This document shows positions 36,117 through 44,797 of a stretch of DNA of 64,000 bases, piece after piece. This DNA is from Photobacterium alginatilyticum (GTDB taxonomy: Bacteria; Pseudomonadota; Gammaproteobacteria; Enterobacterales; Vibrionaceae). Position 1 is the stretch's first letter. Each line of letters starts with the position of its first letter. Below the pieces are notes generated by a model. It made no database searches. It had not been told where the DNA came from and was given only the letters and a program-made list of their open reading frames with translations. Location: NCBI RefSeq assembly GCF_009910675.1, contig NZ_RSEJ01000006.1, positions 124,001 to 188,000 of the forward strand, written 5' to 3'. The position numbers and the translations under genes were made by a program.

Positions 36117-37130
36117 CTAACTAAACAAATTCATTCCATGCCGGTTCAGCACATCGGTCAAGTCGTCGATGCAACCCTTCGAGGCATTTTTAATATCAAT
36201 TTGAATACGGCCGGCCTTAACACTGGCTTTTACTAAAGAGCCATTTTCTAATTTTCTATACTTTTGTCCCGTGGTGTTATTATCATTTCCCACGGAGAAC
36301 ACCTCTATTAAAGCATTTACCACTAACGAATTTGCTGATTGCGCGCTGGACGATTCTGCAATTTCATTCTCAAGAAATCGAATTGCATTTTCGCAATCTT
36401 CCTTCTTCGCCCTCAGTTGAGATTGAGTTAATGGCCGTATCGACTTGTCTAATTTAGAAATTAAGTCTTTGCCTAAATCCGAAGGGCTCGGAATAATATT
36501 AATTAACCATGAAGGTAACGCCGCTGCCTTCAAGCCAATACTGACTGTCGCAACATTTATTCCATTCTCCTTTGCCAAGGCCGAGGCATTCTTATATTTT
36601 TTATTTTGTAATAACGTTTTCCACTCCATTCCACGCTCGATAAGCGACAGTGGCTTAAACAAATTCGTATCGTTTGAGAGCTGAGAAGCCGTTATGTGAT
36701 CAATGGTTCCCTTGCAGACATACACTGAAAAGGGCTTCCCGGCCAAGTGGCAAGCCATCCTTCTCTGCGAGCCATCAATGATTTCTATCTTACCCTGAGG
36801 TCCCGCCTGGCCAATTGCAGGGTAAACCTGGCCTTTTTCTCGGATTTTTGCTGTAAGCTCCCTCACCGACAGCGCATTAACAAAGCGTTGATCTCGCTGG
36901 TTTTCCTCGGTAACAGTCGTTTTTGTTATCACCTCATCCGGTGCTATTTCTACCAATCTAAATTCAACTTTCTTGTTATTGATATTCAAATAAACAGTTG
37001 ACAGCCGCGATTTAAGTATCTCGCTGGTGGTGCTTCTTGTCATACTTTCTGAAATATTTGTTTTTTCAACAGCTTTAACCTTCCTAATACCTTGTATTTC
37101 AGAAGGTTCTTGAGGCTTTTTTTCCATCAC
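36117..37130 (-). CDS. Orphan ParB-family protein, paralogue of ParB2
   Basis: 337 residues. The ParB/Srx core shares blocks with ParB2 encoded at 56.7 kb: GQVYPAIG, DGSQRRMACHLAGK, KPLSLIERG and the helix-turn-helix-like stretch ASALAKENGINVATVSIGLKAAALPSWL. No parA is adjacent. The gene is visibly AT-rich compared with neighbours and sits in an otherwise gene-free patch, which suggests acquisition, perhaps from a plasmid. It may bind parS2 or a related site. Role in segregation is inference. The start at 37130 could be replaced by the next codon, also ATG. Confidence 0.8.
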   Translation of the reverse strand: MMEKKPQEPSEIQGIRKVKAVEKTNISESMTRSTTSEILKSRLSTVYLNINNKKVEFRLVEIAPDEVITKTTVTEENQRDQRFVNALSVRELTAKIREKGQVYPAIGQAGPQGKIEIIDGSQRRMACHLAGKPFSVYVCKGTIDHITASQLSNDTNLFKPLSLIERGMEWKTLLQNKKYKNASALAKENGINVATVSIGLKAAALPSWLINIIPSPSDLGKDLISKLDKSIRPLTQSQLRAKKEDCENAIRFLENEIAESSSAQSANSLVVNALIEVFSVGNDNNTTGQKYRKLENGSLVKASVKAGRIQIDIKNASKGCIDDLTDVLNRHGMNLFS

Positions 37131-38384
37131 TGCATTCCTGGCTCAACTTATACAAAAAGAAACTCTAAGTTGTATATATGGATAATAACAATTGGCTCTC
37201 CTTGAGCTTGTTTGAACTTCAATATTATTACTGAGAGCGTAGCCATTAAGTGCTCAGCAAAGACGCTACTAAATTAAAATAGACACTATTATCTTATTGA
37301 AATACATAGTTATATTAATCAACACTCATATTATGATGCCGTAAAAACAGAGTACATTCTCACCAATAAAATACGATGATAAAGAAGTCTTTCGTATTAT
37401 GTACATTTTTCTAAGTACACTACGATTTCATTGAAGGTTATAATTAAACCTTATGAAATGATTTTATACCGATATGGTATCACCTATCCAGATTAAATCG
37501 TTAAAATTAACAAACTAAAATGTATTACCTTATTTACATTCAAATTCTTTCTCGCATATTGCCTACCTTGTTGAAGAATACTAATAAAACCAGCCCTATA
37601 TTCAGTTCAAACTAAAACCATATTGACTCACAATTGGACAGGCACTTTCCTGCTTGCACTGATAATTCACAGCCACAGAACCTCTCGCACCACAGTTCGC
37701 TCCTTTTCCGCTTTTATATGACTGTTTTAATCCTTTTTTTATAAATTGTCGTTAATATTTGGAACAAATATCACGTTTTGTGACCCAGACACATGCTCGC
37801 GGATGCATAATAGAAAATATTAAGTTGATGGAAAAAAGCATTATCGAAAAGCTAGAATCAAAATATTTTTCCAAGCAATCCTACCACTCACTTAGCGTCT
37901 TAGATTAAAGCAACTCACGACTATTATTGGGATGTAATAAGTAATGATTAAACATTAACAGCAGGTGAATGACGTGAAGATGTTCTGAGCTTACACAATT
38001 CAATAAACAAACAACCATTCCGTTTTATGGTGACGATACTTTATCAACCACACCAGGTAATACAGGACGAAGATCTTACCGGCCAACATTGCTAATTTGA
38101 CCTTAACGCTCCCAAGCTTCATCTGGCTGGAGCGATAAGCTCAACTGTACATCTACTTGACTGTTTTATTTAGATAAAAATTGAGTATGACAAACATCTC
38201 ATCATATCGACATCTGGCTGTCATATTCACTATCGATACTATATCCACACTTTGATTGGTACTAACCAGAACTGAAGGCGATGGATAGTAAAATGCATAG
38301 TTTAAACATTGTTCCAAACAAGAACCCAGAGACAGCTCAGCAAAGCAGCGCTCAACAACAGCCGATGGGGTTTAGTGAATTTAA
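37131..38384. other. 1.25-kb AT-rich gene-free stretch
   Basis: No open frame longer than a few dozen codons apart from a 78-codon frame at 38281 that runs into the opposite-strand pump gene and looks spurious. Contains the promoter of the orphan parB. An inverted repeat ATACC-N5-GGTAT lies at 37466-37480. No tRNA, insertion-sequence end or phage remnant was recognised. Confidence 0.5.
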
Positions 38385-41300
38385 TCACTGTATTGATATT
38401 CTATTATCGGGCTTACCCAGTTTTTTAAACTCAACAGTATTATCTTCAGCCAGTTGTTGCTCCAGCTCACGTGCCACAAACTCTGGACTGCTGGTATGCC
38501 GCGCCAGCAAACTATAGACAACGGGGATCACCAACAAGGTAAAAAAGGTCGCAACCAGTATCCCGGTCAATACCACAATACCAATCACCAATCGCGTTTC
38601 CGCTCCCGCTCCAGAGGCCAGGATCAAGGGAACAGCGCCGGCAGCCGTAGTGATCGCAGTCATCATAATCGGCCTTAGCCGAGCCGCAGAGGCCTCCACA
38701 ATAGCCTGTTCAAACTTCATCCCCTGATCGCGCAGCTGATTGGCAAACTCAACAATCAAGATGCCGTTTTTCGCCGCCAGCCCGACCAGCATAATGATTC
38801 CGATCTGGGAATAGATGTTCAGGCTTTGATCGGTGAAATATAACCCCAGCAAAGCCCCGAATGTAGCCAGTGGCACCGTCAGCATGATCACCAACGGGTG
38901 AATATAGCTTTCAAACTGTGCCGCCAGCACCAGAAAAACCACCACCAGCGCCAGAGCAAACACAAACAGTACCGAGGTACTGGAATCCTGATAATCCTGC
39001 GACGCACCTTTGTAGTTTACAACCGCATCAGCTGGCAGGTATTGCCGGACAAGCTCATTGAGATATGCCAGCCCTTCTCCGAGGGTATAGCCTTCTGTCA
39101 GGTTGGCCTCAATGGTGATCGCTCTTACCCGGTTATAACGGTTAAGCTGGGGGGCACTGGCAAATTCCGTCACGGTGATCAGACTGGAGAGCGGGATCAG
39201 CTCATCGCTGCGATCAGAGCGCACATACAAATTACTGAGATCCGCCGCCGTATTTTGTCTTTCGCGCTGCCCCTCAATCACTACGTCATATTCTTCGCCA
39301 CGCCACTTGTAGGTTGTCACCAGCCGCGAGCCAAGCATCGACTCCAGCGTCTGGCCAATTTCTCGCAGCGACACCCCGAGATCACCGGCCCGGTCACGAT
39401 CTATCAGGATCCGCAACTGGGGCTTGGTTTCCTTGTAATCGTGATCCACACCGGTCAGCCGCGGATTGACGGCGACTTCATCGAGCAAGATATCCCGCCA
39501 CTGAGCCAACTCTTCATAGCTGCCGCCCCCCAATACAAACTGCACCGGTTTGCCGACCCCTCGCCCGAACGGCTGTCGCATCACCGGAAAGGCCCGAACG
39601 CCGGCCAAATCAGACAGACGACGGCGAATATCACCGATAATAGCGGAGGCCGTGCGCCGCTTGGCCCAGTCTTCAAGTACAACAATGGCAAAGCCGTTGG
39701 AAAAATCCTCAATCCGTCCCCACCCTCTCGGGGCACGTACCAGCAGGCGCTTGATTTCGCCGGCTGCCACCAGAGGCATTAACCGGTGTTCAATTTCATT
39801 CATGTACGGCTGCATGAACTCATAGCTCGCCCCCTGCGGGCCGTTGATGATGATAAACATTGCTCCCCGATCTTCCCTCGGGGCAAACTCCGACGGGATC
39901 CGGCTCGCCAGCCAGCCACTGCCCGCCAAGGCCAGCACCATGACTCCGGCAATCAGATAGGGACGCTTGAGCCAGCTATCTAGCACCTGGCGATAAAAGG
40001 CCGTGACCGACAGCAAAATACGGCCAACCTTCCTCACCAGCCAAGGCTCATGCTCGACCTTTCGCATGATCTTGGACCCCATCATCGGGCTTAGCGTCAG
40101 GGCAACCAGCGACGACAAAATTACGGCGGTACTGATGGCTATCGAGAACTCGCGAAACAGCTTGCCCAGATCGCCTTCCAAAAAGCCCACCGGCAAAAAC
40201 ACCGATACCAAGACAGCCGTTGTCGCAATAATCGCAAAACTTACCTGACGGGCACCCAGAAATGCGGCTTTAAGCGGTGGTTCTCCCAGCTCGATCCGAC
40301 GGTGAATATTCTCCAGCATCACAATCGCATCATCGACGACGATGCCGATAGCCAAAATCAGTGCCAGCAAGGTCAAAAGATTGATGGTAAAACCCAATGC
40401 ATACAGCACGATAAAGCTACCGATCAATGACACCGGCAAAGTCAGCGCGGGGATCAGCATCGCACGGACGCTGCCGAGGAAGAGGTAAATCACCAATACC
40501 ACCAGCAACAGGGCAATAAACAGGGTTTTATAGACTTCGTCTATCGAGGCCTGGATAAATACCGACGAATCATAGGATCGCTTGATCTCCATCCCCTCGG
40601 GCAGGGTAGGATTGAGCCTGTCGACCAGTTCATTGACAGCCTTGGCCACCTGCAGGGTATTCGCGGTCGATTGCCGGTTTATCCCCAGTCCGATCATGTC
40701 CTGGGTGTTACCGCGAAAGGTGATACGCTCCTCTTCGGCGGCCAGATCGACCCGCGCGACGTCACCGAGACGGATCAGGTAACCATCAGACCCGGCCCCT
40801 ACCACCAACTTGGCAAAGTCTTCCGGCGCCACGAAACTGCGCTGGGTACGGATAGAAAACTGCCGGCTCTGCGATTCAAGGGAACCGGCCGGCAGCTCGA
40901 CATTATCGGCTCTCAGGGCATCTTCGATATCTGCCACGGTCAAGCCTCTGGCCGCCAGCTTCTGCCGGTCGAGCCAGATCCGCAAGGCATATTCCTTGCC
41001 GCCGCCAATCCGGATATTGGCCACGCCGTCGATCACCGAAAAGCGATCGACAAGGTAGCGCCGGGCGTAGTCGGTCAGCTCCAGGGTTCCCATCCGGTCG
41101 GAAACAAGGTTCAGCCACATGATCACTTCCGAGCTCCCCGCCGCTTTTTGTACTTCCGGCGGCTCGGCCTCTTCCGGCAGATTGTTCAGGATCCCTGAAA
41201 TCCTATCCCGGACGTCATTGGCCGCCGCATCGATATCGCGACCAATTCCAAACTCCAGGGTGACCGTCGAGCGACCGTCGCGGCTTTGCGAGCTGATATT

Positions 41301-41534
41301 TCGGATCCCTTCCAGGCCGGAGATCCTGTCTTCCACCAGCTGGGTAATACTGGTTTCGACAATCGCTGCCGACGCCCCGCGATAATTGGTCGACACGGTA
41401 ACGATAGGCGGGTCGATATTGGGGTACTCGCGCAGCGGCAGCTTGTCATAGGCCACAAGGCCGAAAGTGATCAGCAACAGGCTGATCACCGAGCCAAACA
41501 CCGGCCGTTTGACCGATATATCCGTCAGCAACAT
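38385..41534 (-). CDS. RND efflux transporter, HAE-1-type inner-membrane pump
   Basis: 1049 residues, the usual RND length. MLLTDISVKRPVFGSVISLLLITFGLVAYDKLPLREYP starts the first transmembrane helix. ITLLALILAIGIVVDDAIVMLENI carries the proton-relay Asp pair, and LTLVLVLAA-like helices with VGLAAKNGILIVEFANQLRD lie in the second half. Pumps hydrophobic compounds with the adaptor encoded just upstream; a 1-base overlap (TGATG) with that gene shows coupling. No outer-membrane factor follows, so it must borrow a TolC-like channel. Confidence 0.92.
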   Translation of the reverse strand: MLLTDISVKRPVFGSVISLLLITFGLVAYDKLPLREYPNIDPPIVTVSTNYRGASAAIVETSITQLVEDRISGLEGIRNISSQSRDGRSTVTLEFGIGRDIDAAANDVRDRISGILNNLPEEAEPPEVQKAAGSSEVIMWLNLVSDRMGTLELTDYARRYLVDRFSVIDGVANIRIGGGKEYALRIWLDRQKLAARGLTVADIEDALRADNVELPAGSLESQSRQFSIRTQRSFVAPEDFAKLVVGAGSDGYLIRLGDVARVDLAAEEERITFRGNTQDMIGLGINRQSTANTLQVAKAVNELVDRLNPTLPEGMEIKRSYDSSVFIQASIDEVYKTLFIALLLVVLVIYLFLGSVRAMLIPALTLPVSLIGSFIVLYALGFTINLLTLLALILAIGIVVDDAIVMLENIHRRIELGEPPLKAAFLGARQVSFAIIATTAVLVSVFLPVGFLEGDLGKLFREFSIAISTAVILSSLVALTLSPMMGSKIMRKVEHEPWLVRKVGRILLSVTAFYRQVLDSWLKRPYLIAGVMVLALAGSGWLASRIPSEFAPREDRGAMFIIINGPQGASYEFMQPYMNEIEHRLMPLVAAGEIKRLLVRAPRGWGRIEDFSNGFAIVVLEDWAKRRTASAIIGDIRRRLSDLAGVRAFPVMRQPFGRGVGKPVQFVLGGGSYEELAQWRDILLDEVAVNPRLTGVDHDYKETKPQLRILIDRDRAGDLGVSLREIGQTLESMLGSRLVTTYKWRGEEYDVVIEGQRERQNTAADLSNLYVRSDRSDELIPLSSLITVTEFASAPQLNRYNRVRAITIEANLTEGYTLGEGLAYLNELVRQYLPADAVVNYKGASQDYQDSSTSVLFVFALALVVVFLVLAAQFESYIHPLVIMLTVPLATFGALLGLYFTDQSLNIYSQIGIIMLVGLAAKNGILIVEFANQLRDQGMKFEQAIVEASAARLRPIMMTAITTAAGAVPLILASGAGAETRLVIGIVVLTGILVATFFTLLVIPVVYSLLARHTSSPEFVARELEQQLAEDNTVEFKKLGKPDNRISIQ

Positions 41535-42610
41535 CAGCCCGCCTCCTGGTAGCTAAACCGCTCGCTGGTGCGGATTTCGACAACCTGGCCCGGTCTCACC
41601 CGCTGGATGCCCCGGGTGATAATTTGCTCGCCCTCTGCCACTCCCCCGAGAATCTCGGCTTCCCCCCGGCTGCGAAAGCCGATATCAACCTGGCGCTGTT
41701 CAACGACATTGTCACTGTTGACGACAAACACATAGTTATGACGCTGACGGGGTACCAAGGCCTCTTCCGGCACCACCAGCCCCAGTCTCTTCTCGACAAT
41801 CAGACTCAGGGTCATGAGCATTCCGGGGCGGAGCATTAAATCAGGGTTGTTAATTTCGGCCCGCACGACAATCGCCCGCGTCAGCGGGTTAACCCGGCTG
41901 TCGATGCCCGTTACGCGACCGGCAAACTGGCGCTTGGGAAACGCAGCAACCTGTCCCTCAATGTCCGATCCCAGCCGCAGTTGACCGATAAACTGCTCCG
42001 GAACCGTAAAATCAAGCTTCACCTTGGCCAGATCATCGAGTGTCGTGATCGCCGTTCCGGGTGTTAACAGCGCTCCGGGGCTGATCTGGCGAAATCCCAG
42101 CACCCCGGCAAACGGGGCCTGAATAAATCGGGCATCCAGCTCAGCCTGATTCTGCGCCAGCACCGCGCGGGCGATCTCGATATCGGTATAGAGCTTATCC
42201 AGCTCGGAGCTGGCAATCGTATTGCTCCTGACCAGCCCTTCAATCCGTTTATACTCGCGCTGCTGCTCTTTCAGGTTGGCCTTGGCAGCACGCACCTTGG
42301 CCTTCTGCTCCCCCGATCTCAGGGTGATCAGCAAATCACCGGCACTCACCAGTTGACCGTCACGAAAGTGAACCTGCTCAACTTTCTCGGTAACCTTTGC
42401 CGACAGGACCACCGACTCACGGGACTTTATCGTCCCCAGCGCCTCGACTTCGCGCCGGACACTCTGGCGGCTCACCACCGCCACCACAACACTCGGCGTA
42501 CCGCCACCTCGCGATGCCAAAGGCCCCTGGCTGCGTCCCTGTTCCTTATACCAAACCCCGGCCATCAGGCCGGCCAGCAATATCATGCCGATGATCAATG
42601 TTATTTTCAT
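41534..42610 (-). CDS. RND periplasmic adaptor (membrane fusion protein)
   Basis: 358 residues from the ATG at 42608-42610 (CAGGGA ahead); a longer frame has no good start. One N-terminal membrane helix (MKITLIIGMILLAGLMAGVW), then the lipoyl halves (LGTIKSRESVVLSAKVTEKVEQVHFRDGQLVSAGDLL and IQAPFAGVLGFRQISPGALLTPGTAITTLDDL) flanking a hairpin. The barrel and membrane-proximal domains follow. Links the pump to an outer-membrane channel. Confidence 0.9.
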   Translation of the reverse strand: MKITLIIGMILLAGLMAGVWYKEQGRSQGPLASRGGGTPSVVVAVVSRQSVRREVEALGTIKSRESVVLSAKVTEKVEQVHFRDGQLVSAGDLLITLRSGEQKAKVRAAKANLKEQQREYKRIEGLVRSNTIASSELDKLYTDIEIARAVLAQNQAELDARFIQAPFAGVLGFRQISPGALLTPGTAITTLDDLAKVKLDFTVPEQFIGQLRLGSDIEGQVAAFPKRQFAGRVTGIDSRVNPLTRAIVVRAEINNPDLMLRPGMLMTLSLIVEKRLGLVVPEEALVPRQRHNYVFVVNSDNVVEQRQVDIGFRSRGEAEILGGVAEGEQIITRGIQRVRPGQVVEIRTSERFSYQEAG

Positions 42611-42688
42611 GGTCCCTGCCTGAAAAAAGGAGTACCTGCGCCACCGTACCCCCAGCCTGATTGGTGGTTGTTTTTTAAGTATAGTGCG

Positions 42689-42709
42689 GTGATAACTAAC
42701 TGATATCAC
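42689..42709. promoter_or_regulatory. Inverted repeat between pump and dhaR genes
   Basis: GTGATA-N9-TATCAC, about 80 bases ahead of the adaptor start and 130 ahead of dhaR. Could be an operator for either gene; regulator unknown. Confidence 0.35.
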
Positions 42710-42835
42710 TAAACAGGAAACAGACGAACACCCGTTTTTCCGCCCTTGAATCCATCGTTTTCCAATCCGGGCATCATTCTTTTGCCGAGCATAACGCTAC
42801 AATGCAGACACAATGAATCAGTCGCTATATTTTCT

Positions 42836-44791
42836 ATGCACCCTCGCCAAGCATTGACCAAGGCCATTTGGCACGCATTTGTCTCACAGCCGTCTGTCGA
42901 GGCCAGCCTTCCCGATATTGATCCGCATTTACAGCAGGTCTGGGCACGATGCCGCCGCCAGCAACGCCATGATCACTGGCCAAGGCCTCACCGTGCCAAG
43001 GGGGTCACCTTCGATTCGATTCTGAAAAGCAAAGCAGCTTTGATGAATGTTGCCGTACCGGCGATAGAAGATATTTACGAATACCTGGAAAACGACAGCT
43101 GCGCCTTGCTGATCTGCGACGAAACCGGCTGTACCCTCTACAGCTGTGCGACTGACGATATGCAGCATAAACTCCATGAGCTCGGGATTCAGGAGGGCAG
43201 TTACTGGCGGGAAGGTATTATCGGCAACAACGCGGTCTCCAGTGCCAGGCACCTTGCCAAGGCTACTCAGACCATCGGCTATGAACATTTCAAGCAGGCA
43301 CTGCACGACTTTGCCGTCTATGCCGCCCCGGTGTTTGACGGTAACGGCTCGGCGCAGGGCTGTATTGCCCTGGTGTTGCCGGCCGAGAAAGCAAGTGTGT
43401 CTGCTCTGGGTCTGATCCACTCTGCCGCCCGCGACATTGCCAGCCAGATGCGCGCCGACAATATGCTGACGGAGTCAAACCAGCACCTGTCCGAGGTACA
43501 TGTCCTGCTGGAAGGTGTGGCAGAAGGTGTGCTGGCCTGGTACCCCAACGGAAAAATCCATTACCTGAACCGCAAGGGACGCGAGTTGCTGGGACTGGGT
43601 GCCGGGGAGTCAGGCAGGGATATCAGCACCGTGATGACACTGCCGCAGAGCATCCAGCAGGCCATCAGGCGCGGCAAAGGGGTTGATATGGTTGAAACCA
43701 CCATCGAGTGCAAGGGCAAGCTGATCCCCCTGGTGGTATCGCTCAAAATTGTCAAAAATGATCAGAATGAAACCCACTGCTACATTGCCCTGCTCTACCC
43801 GCTCAAACATATTCGAGATCTGATCCATCATCACGCCGGCAACCGCGCAAGGCTGACATTCGACGATATCGTCGGAATATCTGACGCCATGCAACGGACA
43901 ATACGCCAGGCTCGCCATGCGGCCAGAGGGCGCGGCCCCGTTCTGCTTCACGGCGAGGACGGGCTGGGGAAAAGCCATCTTGCCCAGGCCATTCACAACG
44001 CCAGCGACAGGCAGGATCAGCCATTTATCGCCATCAACTGTCAGGCTATCCCCAAGGAGCTGATGGCCACGGAGTTTTTGGGCGCCATACAGGAAGGAGA
44101 CAGTGCCGCGGCATCGAAATTCGAACTGGCCCACGGCGGTACCCTGTTTCTCGATCAGGTGGAATGCCTGTCTGCCGAGGTACAGGCCGCCCTGCTTCAC
44201 TTGCTAAAGACCGGTCTGCTCAACCGGATGAACGGCAATATTGTGTCGGTCGACGTCCGTATTATTGCCTCGTCGACCATCGATCTCGCCCAGGCTGTCA
44301 CGGAAAAACATTTCCGCGCCCAATTACTCCTGGAACTCCAGACGTTTGATATTCCGGTCCCGCCACTCAGAGAACGTCGGGAAGATGTGGCGGCGCTGGT
44401 GGAAAGAAACCTCATGCTTCTCACGGCCGAGAAAAAACACCCTTTACATGCCGGTCCGGACGCCATGTCGTATCTGGAAAACTACCGCTGGCCCGGTAAC
44501 CACCGTGAACTTCGCAATGTTATCGAACGAGCCGCCAACTTTGCCCAAGGCACGCTCATTGAGGCCGGCGATCTGCCCGACAGCATCCTGCTAGCAACGG
44601 TACAAGCCACCGACAATGCGCAGCCGCAATCTTCCAATAATCTGGCAGATGCAGAGCGAAATACGATTATCCGCTCTGCCATCCTCTGCCGTGGGACGAT
44701 CAGCAAGATGTGCGACGACCTTCAGATCAGCAGAACCACGCTATGGCGCAAGCTAAAGCACTACGGCCTCGAGATGAATGATTACAAGTAA
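42836..44791 (+). CDS. dhaR: DhaR, activator of the dihydroxyacetone kinase operon
   Basis: About 651 residues from the ATG at 42836; a TTG 30 codons upstream is less likely. GAF-like sensor (KGVTFDSILKSKAALMNVAVPAIEDIYEYLE, GSYWREGIIGNNAVS), PAS domain (LLEGVAEGVLAWYPNGKIHYLNRKGRELLG), AAA domain with Walker A HGEDGLGKSH and a C-terminal Fis-type HTH (ISKMCDDLQISRTTLWRKLKHYG). The sigma-54 contact motif GAFTGA is absent (GAIQEGDSAAAS at that place), as in E. coli DhaR, which works with sigma-70. In E. coli, DhaK and DhaL antagonise or stimulate it. Converges on dhaM. Confidence 0.9.
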   Translation: MHPRQALTKAIWHAFVSQPSVEASLPDIDPHLQQVWARCRRQQRHDHWPRPHRAKGVTFDSILKSKAALMNVAVPAIEDIYEYLENDSCALLICDETGCTLYSCATDDMQHKLHELGIQEGSYWREGIIGNNAVSSARHLAKATQTIGYEHFKQALHDFAVYAAPVFDGNGSAQGCIALVLPAEKASVSALGLIHSAARDIASQMRADNMLTESNQHLSEVHVLLEGVAEGVLAWYPNGKIHYLNRKGRELLGLGAGESGRDISTVMTLPQSIQQAIRRGKGVDMVETTIECKGKLIPLVVSLKIVKNDQNETHCYIALLYPLKHIRDLIHHHAGNRARLTFDDIVGISDAMQRTIRQARHAARGRGPVLLHGEDGLGKSHLAQAIHNASDRQDQPFIAINCQAIPKELMATEFLGAIQEGDSAAASKFELAHGGTLFLDQVECLSAEVQAALLHLLKTGLLNRMNGNIVSVDVRIIASSTIDLAQAVTEKHFRAQLLLELQTFDIPVPPLRERREDVAALVERNLMLLTAEKKHPLHAGPDAMSYLENYRWPGNHRELRNVIERAANFAQGTLIEAGDLPDSILLATVQATDNAQPQSSNNLADAERNTIIRSAILCRGTISKMCDDLQISRTTLWRKLKHYGLEMNDYK

Positions 44792-44797
44792 CAATCG

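Noticed and set aside
37530..37550. TTTACATTCAAA as an eighth parS2 site
   Set aside because: The right arm has too many mismatches to the palindrome.
38281..38517. 78-codon frame on the plus strand
   Set aside because: Its second half is antisense to the RND pump C-terminus and it has no family features.
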